From: Tychonema sp. LEGE 07203
GTDB taxonomy: Bacteria > Cyanobacteriota > Cyanobacteriia > Cyanobacteriales > Microcoleaceae
NCBI RefSeq assembly: GCF_015207285.1
Contig: NZ_JADEXD010000029.1
Coordinates: forward strand, 1-49,246
Direction of reading: 5' to 3'
DNA length: 49,246 nucleotides
Shown: positions 1 through 6,610 of the stretch, piece after piece
Layout: each line of letters opens with the position of its first letter
Numbering within the stretch: the stretch's first letter is position 1
The notes under the pieces: model-generated
What the model was told of the DNA's origin: nothing
The model's input: the letters and a program-made list of their open reading frames with translations, nothing else
Database searches by the model: none
Program-made: the position numbers and the translations under genes

Positions 1-98
1 AGACAGCCCTTGGTAAGGGGGGGAGTCAGAATGAAGACTCCCTTGGTAAGGGGGGGAGTAAGAATGAAGACTCCCTTGGTAAGGGGGGGAGTAAGAAG
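1..98 (+). repeat. 33-bp tandem repeat, in frame inside cysS
   Basis: Three copies of a 33-bp unit containing CCTTGGTAAGGGGGGGAGT lie head to tail with very few differences. The unit length is a multiple of three and the frame stays open, so it is translated as an 11-residue repeat. G-rich sequence of this sort is normally intergenic in these genomes. Confidence 0.9.
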
Positions 99-704
99 GA
101 AGGAAGCGAGAAGTCAAAAGCGGTGGAACCGATGGCGGTGAGGCTGTTTGTGTTTATGGCGCACTACCGCAGTCAAATTGATTTTACTGAAGAGGCGATC
201 GCCAGCGCTAGAAATGGCTGGAATACGATCGCCGAAGGCTTGCTTTTTGGGCTCCGATATGCCGATAAACTGAGTTGGGATGTTGAGAAAACCGGACAAG
301 ATACCGATGCTGTGCAGCAGTTTCAAGCCGCGATGGACAATGATTTCAATACTCCGGCTGCTTTGGCTGTTTTGTTTGAATTGGCTAAAGAATTGGGTAA
401 GGAAAGCAATATTTTGGTGCATCAAGGCAAAACTGAAACTTCGCCGGAATTGTTGCAGCTTCATTGGCTGACTTTGGTGAGTTTGGCGGGGGTTTTGGGG
501 TTGGAAGTTCAGCCGGAAACTGAGACGGAAACTGCGGTTGGCGGTTTGAGTGATGGGGAGATTGAGGTGATGATTCAGCGGCGGAAAGATGCCCGAAAAG
601 CTAAAAACTTCGCTGAGGGCGATCGTCTTCGCAACGAACTTCAGGATAAAGGCATTACTTTAATCGATCAAAAAGATGGTACAACAATCTGGCACCGAAG
701 TTGA
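1..704 (+). CDS. cysS: Cysteinyl-tRNA synthetase, C-terminal part (5' truncated by window edge)
   Basis: Attaches cysteine to tRNA-Cys in the cytoplasm. Only the region after the KMSKS loop is in the window. The block MAVRLFVFMAHYRSQIDFT and the later GWNTIAEGL are typical of the class I CysRS helical region, and the C-terminus (RLRNELQDKGITLID, ending TTIWHRS) matches the family's usual end. The frame is open to the window edge (codons from base 3), so the apparent GTG at 123 is internal. The oddity is the stretch before this block: bases 3-98 encode about three copies of an 11-residue unit (DSLGKGGS plus KNE or QNE), where ordinary CysRS proteins have a short linker between the KMSKS loop and the helical domain. 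Identity is secure; whether the repeat leaves the enzyme fully active cannot be judged from sequence. Confidence 0.93.
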   Translation, partial: TALGKGGSQNEDSLGKGGSKNEDSLGKGGSKKEGSEKSKAVEPMAVRLFVFMAHYRSQIDFTEEAIASARNGWNTIAEGLLFGLRYADKLSWDVEKTGQDTDAVQQFQAAMDNDFNTPAALAVLFELAKELGKESNILVHQGKTETSPELLQLHWLTLVSLAGVLGLEVQPETETETAVGGLSDGEIEVMIQRRKDARKAKNFAEGDRLRNELQDKGITLIDQKDGTTIWHRS

Positions 705-719
705 AATTTAGAGTTTTTT

Positions 720-797
720 AACCGCAGATTAACGCAGATGAACGCAGATGAAATTCTATCCGCGTTTATCTGTGTTCATCTGCTGATATCTGCGGTT
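720..797. repeat. Imperfect palindromic repeat (CGCAGATGAA family), copy 1
   Basis: The sequence opens with ACCGCAGATTAACGCAGATG and closes with its approximate reverse complement ending TGCGGTT, so the transcript can fold into one long hairpin. A second copy lies at 41817-41883. It sits between the convergent cysS and hydrolase genes, could act as a two-way terminator, and supplies the stop codon of the hydrolase. Confidence 0.8.
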
Positions 798-1746
798 GCA
801 AACTCCTATTCACAAACTCAGCGACAGCCACCACAAATTCTGGGGTGGATTCGTAGGGCAAAATGTTGCGCCCCGGCATTAATAAACCCTCTGCGTTGGG
901 AAAAGCAGCTAAATATTGTGCTAATCTTTCCTCTGGTTTTTCTTCTTTACCCGATTGACTGATGCTTGAGGCTTTTTCTCCCATGACAACGAGTACGGGG
1001 CGATCGCACTTTTGAATCGTACTGCTGTAATCCTTGCGCCAAAACCCCGCCAAAAACGAGAAAACTGCGTGGCGGCTGTCAGGATTTGCCGCGCCAGCCT
1101 GCAAAGCCTCCAACCATTCGCTGTCAACTTTTGCCGCATCGCCAAACAGTTGTTTTGCAGAAAAAGATCGCAAAAATTCAGCGCGTCTGGCGTAGCGATA
1201 AAAAGCGTTTCCCAAGGGAGAATCTAACAAATTCCAGACGATTCTTTGCTGTCTTTCTGTCGAATGTTTGTTCATCACCGCCCAAGCTGGAGGCCCGGCG
1301 AGCACTAACCCGCGAATTAAATTTGAGCCGCTTTCCTGCTGGATTTTGGCTAATTCCAAGGCTACACACAGTAAAGCACCTTGCACGAGTACGATCGCAG
1401 GTTTTTTTACTACAGTCTCCAAGAAAAATTGCAACTGTGCCGCCCAATCGTCAGGATAGCAAGCCACAGCAGGCATTTCGCAATCGCCGCAGCCCAAAAG
1501 GTCGGGATTGTAAATCGGATTAGTGTTCCCTGCTTTGTACCAACTTTCACAAAATCTCTGCCAAAAGACTCTTGACAGTCCAACTCCTATGGGATGAATC
1601 AATAACAAAGGTATGCTATCTTCTGTCGCATTAGTTGGGTTGTAAATATCGTAAGCACAGCGATAATTTTGCCATTCGTAAAATAGCGTTGGTGATTTTA
1701 TAGAGGAAGTGGTTGACAAATCTTGATTTGAAGGTGATGATTGCAT
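766..1746 (-). CDS. Alpha/beta hydrolase-fold protein without the nucleophile serine
   Basis: A 326-residue protein with an alpha/beta-hydrolase layout: an early strand LLLIHPIGVG with the oxyanion-type HP, then NPDLLGCGDCE, the strand and helix around VLVQGALLCVALELA where the nucleophile elbow should be, and a late strand RPVLVVMGEK. At the elbow the usual G-x-S-x-G reads Q-G-A-L-L, so the catalytic Ser is replaced by Ala and the flanking glycines are lost. Loss of hydrolase activity is therefore likely, with a binding or regulatory role as the alternative. The last ten codons, including the TAA stop, lie inside the palindromic repeat at 720-797, so the C-terminus (QPQISADEHR) is repeat-derived. 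The HigA-like gene lies 33 bp upstream on the same strand. Substrate unknown. Confidence 0.75.
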   Translation of the reverse strand: MQSSPSNQDLSTTSSIKSPTLFYEWQNYRCAYDIYNPTNATEDSIPLLLIHPIGVGLSRVFWQRFCESWYKAGNTNPIYNPDLLGCGDCEMPAVACYPDDWAAQLQFFLETVVKKPAIVLVQGALLCVALELAKIQQESGSNLIRGLVLAGPPAWAVMNKHSTERQQRIVWNLLDSPLGNAFYRYARRAEFLRSFSAKQLFGDAAKVDSEWLEALQAGAANPDSRHAVFSFLAGFWRKDYSSTIQKCDRPVLVVMGEKASSISQSGKEEKPEERLAQYLAAFPNAEGLLMPGRNILPYESTPEFVVAVAEFVNRSLQPQISADEHR

Positions 1747-1779
1747 ATTAACCGTTTAATTTTTTACTTGTTTGTTTAC

Positions 1780-2094
1780 TTATGATGCAACGACAATGTG
1801 AGTTTTAGCTTGAACATTTGGTGGCGAGTGGGCAATACGAATCTCTACATTGCTGCCGAGTGCGTTGATAAAACGAAATAGGCGTTCTGTAGAGAAGTCG
1901 GATAATTTGCCGCGCATCAATGCTGATATCTGGGGGTGAGAGATTTCTAAAATCTTTGCTGCTTCAATCTGAGTTACTTGTTCCGAGATTAACTCACTGA
2001 TTTGATGAGCTAGTTCTGCCTTAATCAATAGTTCATCAGGATTCGGGAGCCCTAAGTCCGCAAAAACATTCCCACTGCTTGAATGCACTTTCAT
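1780..2094 (-). CDS. HigA-type XRE-family antitoxin / regulator, no toxin partner seen
   Basis: A 104-residue protein. Residues 10-35 (NVFADLGLPNPDELLIKAELAHQI) and the helix-turn-helix at about 38-85 (QIEAAKILEISHPQISALMRGKLSDFSTERL) match the short XRE antitoxins paired with RelE/HigB toxins. In that family the toxin gene normally precedes the antitoxin gene, but only 80 bp of AT-rich DNA separates this start from the divergent permease gene and no toxin ORF lies on either side. It may be an orphan antitoxin that still represses its own promoter, or a stand-alone regulator of the flanking genes. The ATG at 2094 is the first in frame; the ribosome-binding site is weak. Confidence 0.8.
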   Translation of the reverse strand: MKVHSSSGNVFADLGLPNPDELLIKAELAHQISELISEQVTQIEAAKILEISHPQISALMRGKLSDFSTERLFRFINALGSNVEIRIAHSPPNVQAKTHIVVAS

Positions 2095-2174
2095 TGTCTT
2101 ATTTATAATTTATATCGTATAGTTTATTATAACATCAAGGGTAACAGATTCGGCCACAATATAATTACTCAATC
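2095..2174. promoter_or_regulatory. AT-rich divergent promoter region, higA-like / permease
   Basis: An 80-bp gap between divergent starts is rich in TATAAT-like words (for example TTTATAATTTATATCGTATAG at 2102-2122) and so probably holds both promoters. The HigA-type protein could autoregulate here. No transcription start can be fixed from sequence. Confidence 0.4.
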
Positions 2175-3287
2175 ATGTCAGAACAGCGGATTACAATTTC
2201 TATACCAAACTTGCTGCTTATTGTAGCATCGTCCTTGCTGCTGGTGCTGCTGTGGCAATTACGCAGCCTGCTAGTAATTCTGATGATATCAGTCGTGCTC
2301 GCCGCATCGATCGTCCCGATCGTCAATTGGGCCGAAACCATGCGCCTTCCCCGCTGGCTGGCGGTGATTCTGGTTTATTTAACTCTGATCGGCGGATTTA
2401 GCGGGGCGGTAGTGTTAATCGGCCCGACAATCATCGAGCAAATCCAGTTACTGGTGCGACTGCTACCAGTTTATGTTAAAAGTCTGGAAACCTTAGCAAC
2501 TAATCTATTGAGTCGCCTCACCGACGATGCCCCGGCGCTGGTGGGTCAGTTGGTGGACACTCAATCGCTGACGAATTGGCTGATTCGCTCTAGCCAACAA
2601 CTAATTTTGCGATCGTACAGTTTAACTAGAGGCATTTTAGGAGGTGTTTTCAGCTTAATTTTAGCATTATTTATTTCCGGTTACATGGTTGCCGACAGCA
2701 ACACATTAATTAAAAGCTTAGTGCAGTTTTTCCCCAAACCTTGGGATGAAAAATTAGCCGCCCAAGCAACGCCGATCGGTCAAAGAATGGGAAGTTATAT
2801 TCGCGGGCGGGTCTTAGTTTCGGGAATTTTAGGGATATTTATTACCACAGGTTTGAGCGTTTTAGGAATGCCGGAATTTGCTTTAGGCTTGGGTGCGATC
2901 GCAGGTGTTACCAACCTGATTCCCTTCATCGGCCCAGTATTGGGAGCAGTCCCCGCCTTAATTGTAGCCTTAGCTAAAGGTGGCTGGCTGGTTTTGTGGG
3001 TATTGCTGTTATTTGTAATTATCCAAAACTTGGAAACTTACGTGCTCGATCCTTTGCTGGTTGGTTCCTCGGTTGGCGTGCATCCTTTGTATCAATTGCT
3101 GTCTGTCTTGGGAGGCGTACAAGTATTGGGAATTATCGGCGCAATCATTGTGCCGCCTTGGTTCGCGGGGGTGGCTGCTTTGATTGAGAACTTGTATTTA
3201 AAACCGAAGCTGAGGAACGAACATCGAGAGGCAATAAATCAAGCCAAAAATAATTCTGATTTGCCTCCTCTGACACCTTCGGCGTGA
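2175..3287 (+). CDS. AI-2E family transporter (TqsA/YdiK-like permease)
   Basis: A 370-residue polytopic membrane protein of the AI-2E transporter family. There are two or three N-terminal membrane helices (residues about 10-85: LLLIVASSLLLVLLW, ILMISVVLAASIVPIVNW), a soluble middle segment, then the family's C-terminal helices with GLGAIAGVTNLIPFIGPVLGAVPALIVAL and the YVLDPLLVG motif. Length is normal for the family. Members export small molecules or act as antiporters; the substrate in cyanobacteria is not known and autoinducer-2 transport should not be assumed. The ATG at 2175 gives the expected short N-terminus. It is divergent from the HigA-like gene and is followed by a long repeat-filled gap. 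Confidence 0.9.
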   Translation: MSEQRITISIPNLLLIVASSLLLVLLWQLRSLLVILMISVVLAASIVPIVNWAETMRLPRWLAVILVYLTLIGGFSGAVVLIGPTIIEQIQLLVRLLPVYVKSLETLATNLLSRLTDDAPALVGQLVDTQSLTNWLIRSSQQLILRSYSLTRGILGGVFSLILALFISGYMVADSNTLIKSLVQFFPKPWDEKLAAQATPIGQRMGSYIRGRVLVSGILGIFITTGLSVLGMPEFALGLGAIAGVTNLIPFIGPVLGAVPALIVALAKGGWLVLWVLLLFVIIQNLETYVLDPLLVGSSVGVHPLYQLLSVLGGVQVLGIIGAIIVPPWFAGVAALIENLYLKPKLRNEHREAINQAKNNSDLPPLTPSA

Positions 3288-3345
3288 CAGCAGGTTGTGG
3301 CTCGAACGCGGAACATATTGGTAAGGTGTGTCGCCTAAAAAATTC

Positions 3346-3459
3346 GGCGTTGCTGATTCTGGCCTATGAATCAACTTTTTGCTTGATGTTACAAAGCTCA
3401 CCATACTTGGCTTATAGCAATTGGGAAATCTTGAATTCATATTTGTATTCAGCAACGCC
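3346..3459. mobile_element. MITE-like element with GGCGTTGCTGA terminal inverted repeats
   Basis: An element of about 114 bp begins with GGCGTTGCTGATT and ends with the inverted word AATCAGCAACGCC-like TTCAGCAACGCC, giving 11-bp exact terminal inverted repeats. The interior from 3365 on is repeated at 3627-3723. It has no coding capacity, so it is most likely a non-autonomous derivative of an IS not present in the window. Confidence 0.7.
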
Positions 3460-3480
3460 AGATTTAATATCTAAAAGTTC

Positions 3481-3610
3481 TAACCGCTCTTAGCGCAGAG
3501 GAATCAGAGAAAGGGGAGAGAAATTCGATCGTGCTGATTCTACTGGATTTGACATTACCATAATACCTCTGTTCTCTCTTCTCTCTGCGCTAAGAGCGCT
3601 AAGAGCGGTA
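3481..3610. repeat. Inverted repeat around ACCGCTCTTAGCGCAGAG
   Basis: ACCGCTCTTAGCGCAGAG at 3483-3500 is mirrored by CTCTGCGCTAAGAGCG near 3583, itself partly duplicated before AGCGGT. The arms are about 80 bp apart and lie between the two MITE copies. Confidence 0.65.
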
Positions 3611-3626
3611 AAAAAAAAGGGCACGG

Positions 3627-3723
3627 TATGAATCAACTTTTTGCTTGATGTTACAAAGCTCACCATACTTGGCTTAATAGCAATTGGGAAATCTTGAATT
3701 CATATTTGTATTCAGCAACGCCA
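3627..3723. mobile_element. Second, left-truncated copy of the same MITE
   Basis: Bases 3627-3723 repeat 3365-3460 almost exactly, with one extra A in CTTAATAG. The right end AGCAACGCC is kept while the left inverted repeat is missing, so this copy should be immobile. Confidence 0.8.
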
Positions 3724-3810
3724 AAATTCCTAACGAAATATCGAAAATCTCACATATCCGCACCTTATAGCATTCACGATCGCAAGTCTTCTTATCCAAA
3801 AATTGGGCTT

Positions 3811-3990
3811 ATATCGTTTCCGGCTGCATCGTCAGGTGATAAATTAGAGGGCAATTCATGAATGATTTTTACAAGTCACCACCTATCTCTGTGCAATTTT
3901 CAGTTGTTCGATTCACAGTCAACAGTCAACAGTTAACAGTTAACAGTTAACAGTCAACATCATGTCTGAGTACAACCGGAATTGATATTA
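3811..3990. mobile_element. Heptamer array bracketed by inverted ATATCRTTTCCGG ends
   Basis: The left end reads ATATCGTTTCCGGCTGCATC and the right end ACAACCGGAATTGATATT, which are inverted relative to each other, with the ACAGTYA heptamers between. The same bracketed arrangement occurs at 43368-43497, and single ends occur at 11807-11837 and 34629-34659. This suggests one dispersed non-autonomous element family. Confidence 0.5.
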
Positions 3991-4250
3991 TTTCTTCAAT
4001 GATTGTCCGGTGCGTCGCTAGGGAATTGTTTGGCAAATTCAGGGATTTTTGATAGCGACGTACCCTACCACTTAAATCTGCGGTTGAACTATAGGATTTC
4101 TCAGAAAGATGAGGTACTGTCGGGCATTGGGCAGTTGGCAGTTGGCAGTTGGCAGTTGGCAGTTAACAGTTAACAGTCAACAGTCAACAGCTAACAATTC
4201 CCCAATGACTAATGACTAATGACTAACAACTAATGACTAAGGACTAATGA

Positions 4251-5165
4251 CTAAGGACTAATTGCTACTTCAATGCGGCGGTTGCGCTGTCGGTTGATAT
4301 CAGAACTATTGTCTACCAAAGGGCGACTTTCCCCATAGCCGATCGCCACCCAATGATAATTCCGATCGATCGCGCCAGACAAATACTGCACCACAGCCTG
4401 AGCCCGCGCCAACGACACGTTGCGATTTTCCGCCTCTTCCCCCGCGTCGTCAGTGTGGCCGGCAACTCGCACCGTTGCCCCCTCATAACTGCGTAAATCC
4501 GCCACCAAATTGTCCAAAATCGCACTCGTGCCCGCGCGCAAAGAAATGCTGCCAGTATTAAACAAAACATCGCTGGGGAGAGTCACCATCAGCCCATCTC
4601 CTCCAAACACCGGATTATTCACAGTTTCAGGGTTCAGACTCGGGCTGCTGCCAATCGCGGGCAAAACAGGCGCAGGAGTTGCCGCCGCATCCGGCGCTGC
4701 CAATTCCCGCGACATCAACTGCAACCGCTTTTCCAAAGTTTCCGTCGGGCGGCTGCTACCCAACTGACTCTCCAATGCCGCCGTGCGACCAATTAGCTCA
4801 TTCAGTTGGCCCTGCAACTGGCGCAAATCTCCCTGCAATTTCTCTCTCTCGGCAGGACTGACTTTTGACTGGGGAATCGGTGTAGCGGTTGTTGCGGGAA
4901 GCGCCGGAATTTGGCTGGCTGGGGCGCGTTTCGGGCTGGGGGTCAAATTTTGAGTTAGGCGCAGCAATCTCTCGGCTAGTGGCATCTGGGCGCTGTTAGA
5001 AGGGTAGATTTGGGCGATCGCCATCCCTAACACCCACGCAAAACCGCCGCCTACCCCCAGCAGCAGCAGTCGAAATATCAGCGACAGCAAAAACAAACCT
5101 AGTCCCCGCGACTTGGAGACGCGAGTCGGGGGGATTGAAGGTTTTTGATTAAAAGATGGCCTCAT
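4251..5165 (-). CDS. OmpA-family C-terminal domain protein, inner-membrane anchored
   Basis: A 304-residue protein with one N-terminal membrane helix (about residues 20-45: LFLLSLIFRLLLLGVGGGFAWVLG), a Pro/Ala linker, a coiled coil (EREKLQGDLRQLQGQLNELI, about 105-145) and a C-terminal OmpA-like peptidoglycan-binding domain (about 195-304). That domain shows LPSDVLFNTGS, VAGHTDD and the closing NRQRNRRIEVAI motif with both conserved arginines. The uncleaved helix suggests an inner-membrane anchor reaching into the peptidoglycan, as in MotB-like or TolR-associated proteins, but no motor or Tol gene is nearby. The start chosen is the ATG at 5165, preceded by a strong GAGGGAGG; the GTG at 5186 would add only seven residues. 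The stop codon TAG lies in an ACTAATG/ACTAAGG heptamer array, so the last residues after VAI come from the repeat. Confidence 0.88.
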   Translation of the reverse strand: MRPSFNQKPSIPPTRVSKSRGLGLFLLSLIFRLLLLGVGGGFAWVLGMAIAQIYPSNSAQMPLAERLLRLTQNLTPSPKRAPASQIPALPATTATPIPQSKVSPAEREKLQGDLRQLQGQLNELIGRTAALESQLGSSRPTETLEKRLQLMSRELAAPDAAATPAPVLPAIGSSPSLNPETVNNPVFGGDGLMVTLPSDVLFNTGSISLRAGTSAILDNLVADLRSYEGATVRVAGHTDDAGEEAENRNVSLARAQAVVQYLSGAIDRNYHWVAIGYGESRPLVDNSSDINRQRNRRIEVAISP

Positions 5166-5241
5166 ATTGCCTCCCTCTGAGCACACATACCAGATTAATT
5201 TCGATACTATCTTACCTAAGCTGTTTTGCAGATAAATTATA

Positions 5242-5320
5242 TGTCAAAAAACAATTCCCCGTCTTGTGGGGTGTCTCGTCCGCCCCGAACATACAATGTT
5301 TATTTGTCCGACAGACAGCT
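5242..5320 (-). repeat. 80-bp dispersed repeat with CCCC-ACAAGA-GGGG hairpin, copy 1
   Basis: Read on the minus strand this matches 16666-16745 closely: AAATAAACATTGTATGTTCG, then a short CCCC/GGGG stem-loop followed by a T-rich run. It lies in the 343-bp gap between the divergent ompA-like and 5509 genes. That gap also holds a degenerate AAACCCGGTTTCT word at 5384 but no gene. Confidence 0.75.
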
Positions 5321-5508
5321 TATCCGATTTGAGAATATTCGATTTGAGTTTAGATTGGGGGAAAAATCTACAATCTCAAAATGAAACCCGGTTTCTCCAA
5401 ATCTGGGGTTTGGTGGCGAAGCATTGAGGCAGAAACTAGGTTTCTAGTCCGTTGCGTGTCAGCCTGAATTTGTTAGATAATGCTGTATAACTTTTGGAAA
5501 AAAAACCG

Positions 5509-6180
5509 ATGACTGACCCTTTAAACAGCCCTTATCCCGTTCCTTGGGAATGGATTAGCGCCACTCATGCTAAAGTGAGTTCCACTGCTGGCACAGGCCT
5601 CCGCTACTATCGCAGCCCTTCCCTAGTTTCAACTAACGGCCAATACGCGGCTTACAGTCGAATTGAGTTGCAAGTACAGCCGGAATTAGCCCAGTGTAGG
5701 GTTAGCAGCGTGATGTTTGTGGAAAATCTCAAAACCGGGGAACTGCAAACAGTGGCGGCTGCTTCGCCGCTGGCGGAAAGCGGAATGTATGCTAGCGATG
5801 ACACAGATATGTCCGGGACGATCGCCATTTTAGTACCTGTTGCTTGGAATCAAGAGGGTTCCCGGGTTCTCGCCCGCGAATTTGAAGCGCTGTTCAACTC
5901 TTCGGATATGTCGGACTACGCGGTAATTTGGGATAAAAATGATAATTACACTTATACCGTTGCTCCCGCTCGCAGTCTTTACACTCATGCTGTATTGTTG
6001 GGTTGGAGTCAAGTTTGCCCCGGACAAGTTCTGTTCCGCGCAGGCCATTTGGGCGATCGGCATTGGCCTCTTTGTGCAGTCGATATGACAGGGCAAACGG
6101 TAGCTGTCACCGACGACAAACCCCTAGTTTTCGGGACTCAAGCCAGCACAGACTGGATCGAACCTAAAACTCGTTTTTAG
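5509..6180 (+). CDS. Conserved cyanobacterial protein of unknown function
   Basis: A 223-residue soluble protein with no signal peptide or membrane helix. It opens with PYPVPWEWISATHAKV and contains conserved-looking blocks such as RYYRSPSLVSTNGQYAAYSRIELQ, SGTIAILVPVAWNQEGSR and FRAGHLGDRHWPLCAVD. The alternation of short strands (YAVIWDKNDNYTYTV) suggests an all-beta fold, possibly propeller-like, but I recognise no named domain and assign no function. The ATG at 5509 is preferred over the TTG at 5494 because it begins the conserved-looking region. It is flanked by repeats on both sides, so it is probably monocistronic. Confidence 0.7.
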   Translation: MTDPLNSPYPVPWEWISATHAKVSSTAGTGLRYYRSPSLVSTNGQYAAYSRIELQVQPELAQCRVSSVMFVENLKTGELQTVAAASPLAESGMYASDDTDMSGTIAILVPVAWNQEGSRVLAREFEALFNSSDMSDYAVIWDKNDNYTYTVAPARSLYTHAVLLGWSQVCPGQVLFRAGHLGDRHWPLCAVDMTGQTVAVTDDKPLVFGTQASTDWIEPKTRF

Positions 6181-6190
6181 ATATTAAGTA

Positions 6191-6317
6191 GAAGTCATTA
6201 GTCATTAGTCATTAGTCATCAGTTATTTGTTATTTGTTGTTTGTTATTTGTTGTTTGTTATTTGTTGTTTGTTGTTTGTTATTTGTTGTTTGTTATTTGT
6301 TATTTGTTGTTTGTTAC
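6191..6317. repeat. Heptamer arrays (CATTAGT, then TTGTTAT/TTGTTGT)
   Basis: Four CATTAGT-type heptamers are followed by more than ten TTGTTAT/TTGTTGT units, all with a 7-bp period. They fill the start of the gap after the 5509 gene. Confidence 0.85.
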
Positions 6318-6330
6318 AACTGGCAACTGG

Positions 6331-6510
6331 CAACTAAGGGCGGGCACGCACCATCCACCGCCCCTACCAACTGGCAACTAAGGGCGGGCACGCACCATCC
6401 ACCGCCCCTACCAACTGGCAACTAAGGGCGGGCACGCACCATCCACCGCCCCTACCAACTGGCAACTAAGGGCGGGCACGGGGGCACCGCCCCTACCAAC
6501 TGGCAACTGC
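6331..6510. repeat. 44-bp tandem repeat, about four copies
   Basis: Units starting CAACTAAGGGCGGGCAC begin at 6331, 6375, 6419 and 6463, exactly 44 bp apart; the last is altered after GGGCACG. Each unit can fold, since AGGGCGGGCAC pairs partly with CCGCCCCTAC. The same 31-bp core occurs inverted inside mutM at 27573-27603. No gene is present between 6181 and 6610. Confidence 0.92.
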
Positions 6511-6610
6511 TTTCCGTACAACGTCATCAGGAAGAAGGAATAAGGAAGAATGCTTGTACAGCAAACTTTTTCGCCATCTATATCTTACGTTTAATTAGGT
6601 GGACTCACTT

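Larger units (their letters stand above)
3288..4250. other. Gene-free gap of about 960 bp made mostly of repeats
   Basis: Besides the MITE pair and inverted repeat, this gap holds an array of ACAGTCA/ACAGTTA heptamers (about 3915-3958) flanked by inverted words related to ATATCGTTTCCGGCTGCA (3811-3990), and a second stretch of TTGGCAG, ACAGTTA and ACTAATG heptamers (4131-4260). I see no convincing ORF or RNA gene. Confidence 0.75.

Noticed and set aside
3284..3493. 69-codon ORF across the MITE
   Set aside because: Entirely within the permease end and MITE; the second MITE copy does not keep a start or frame.
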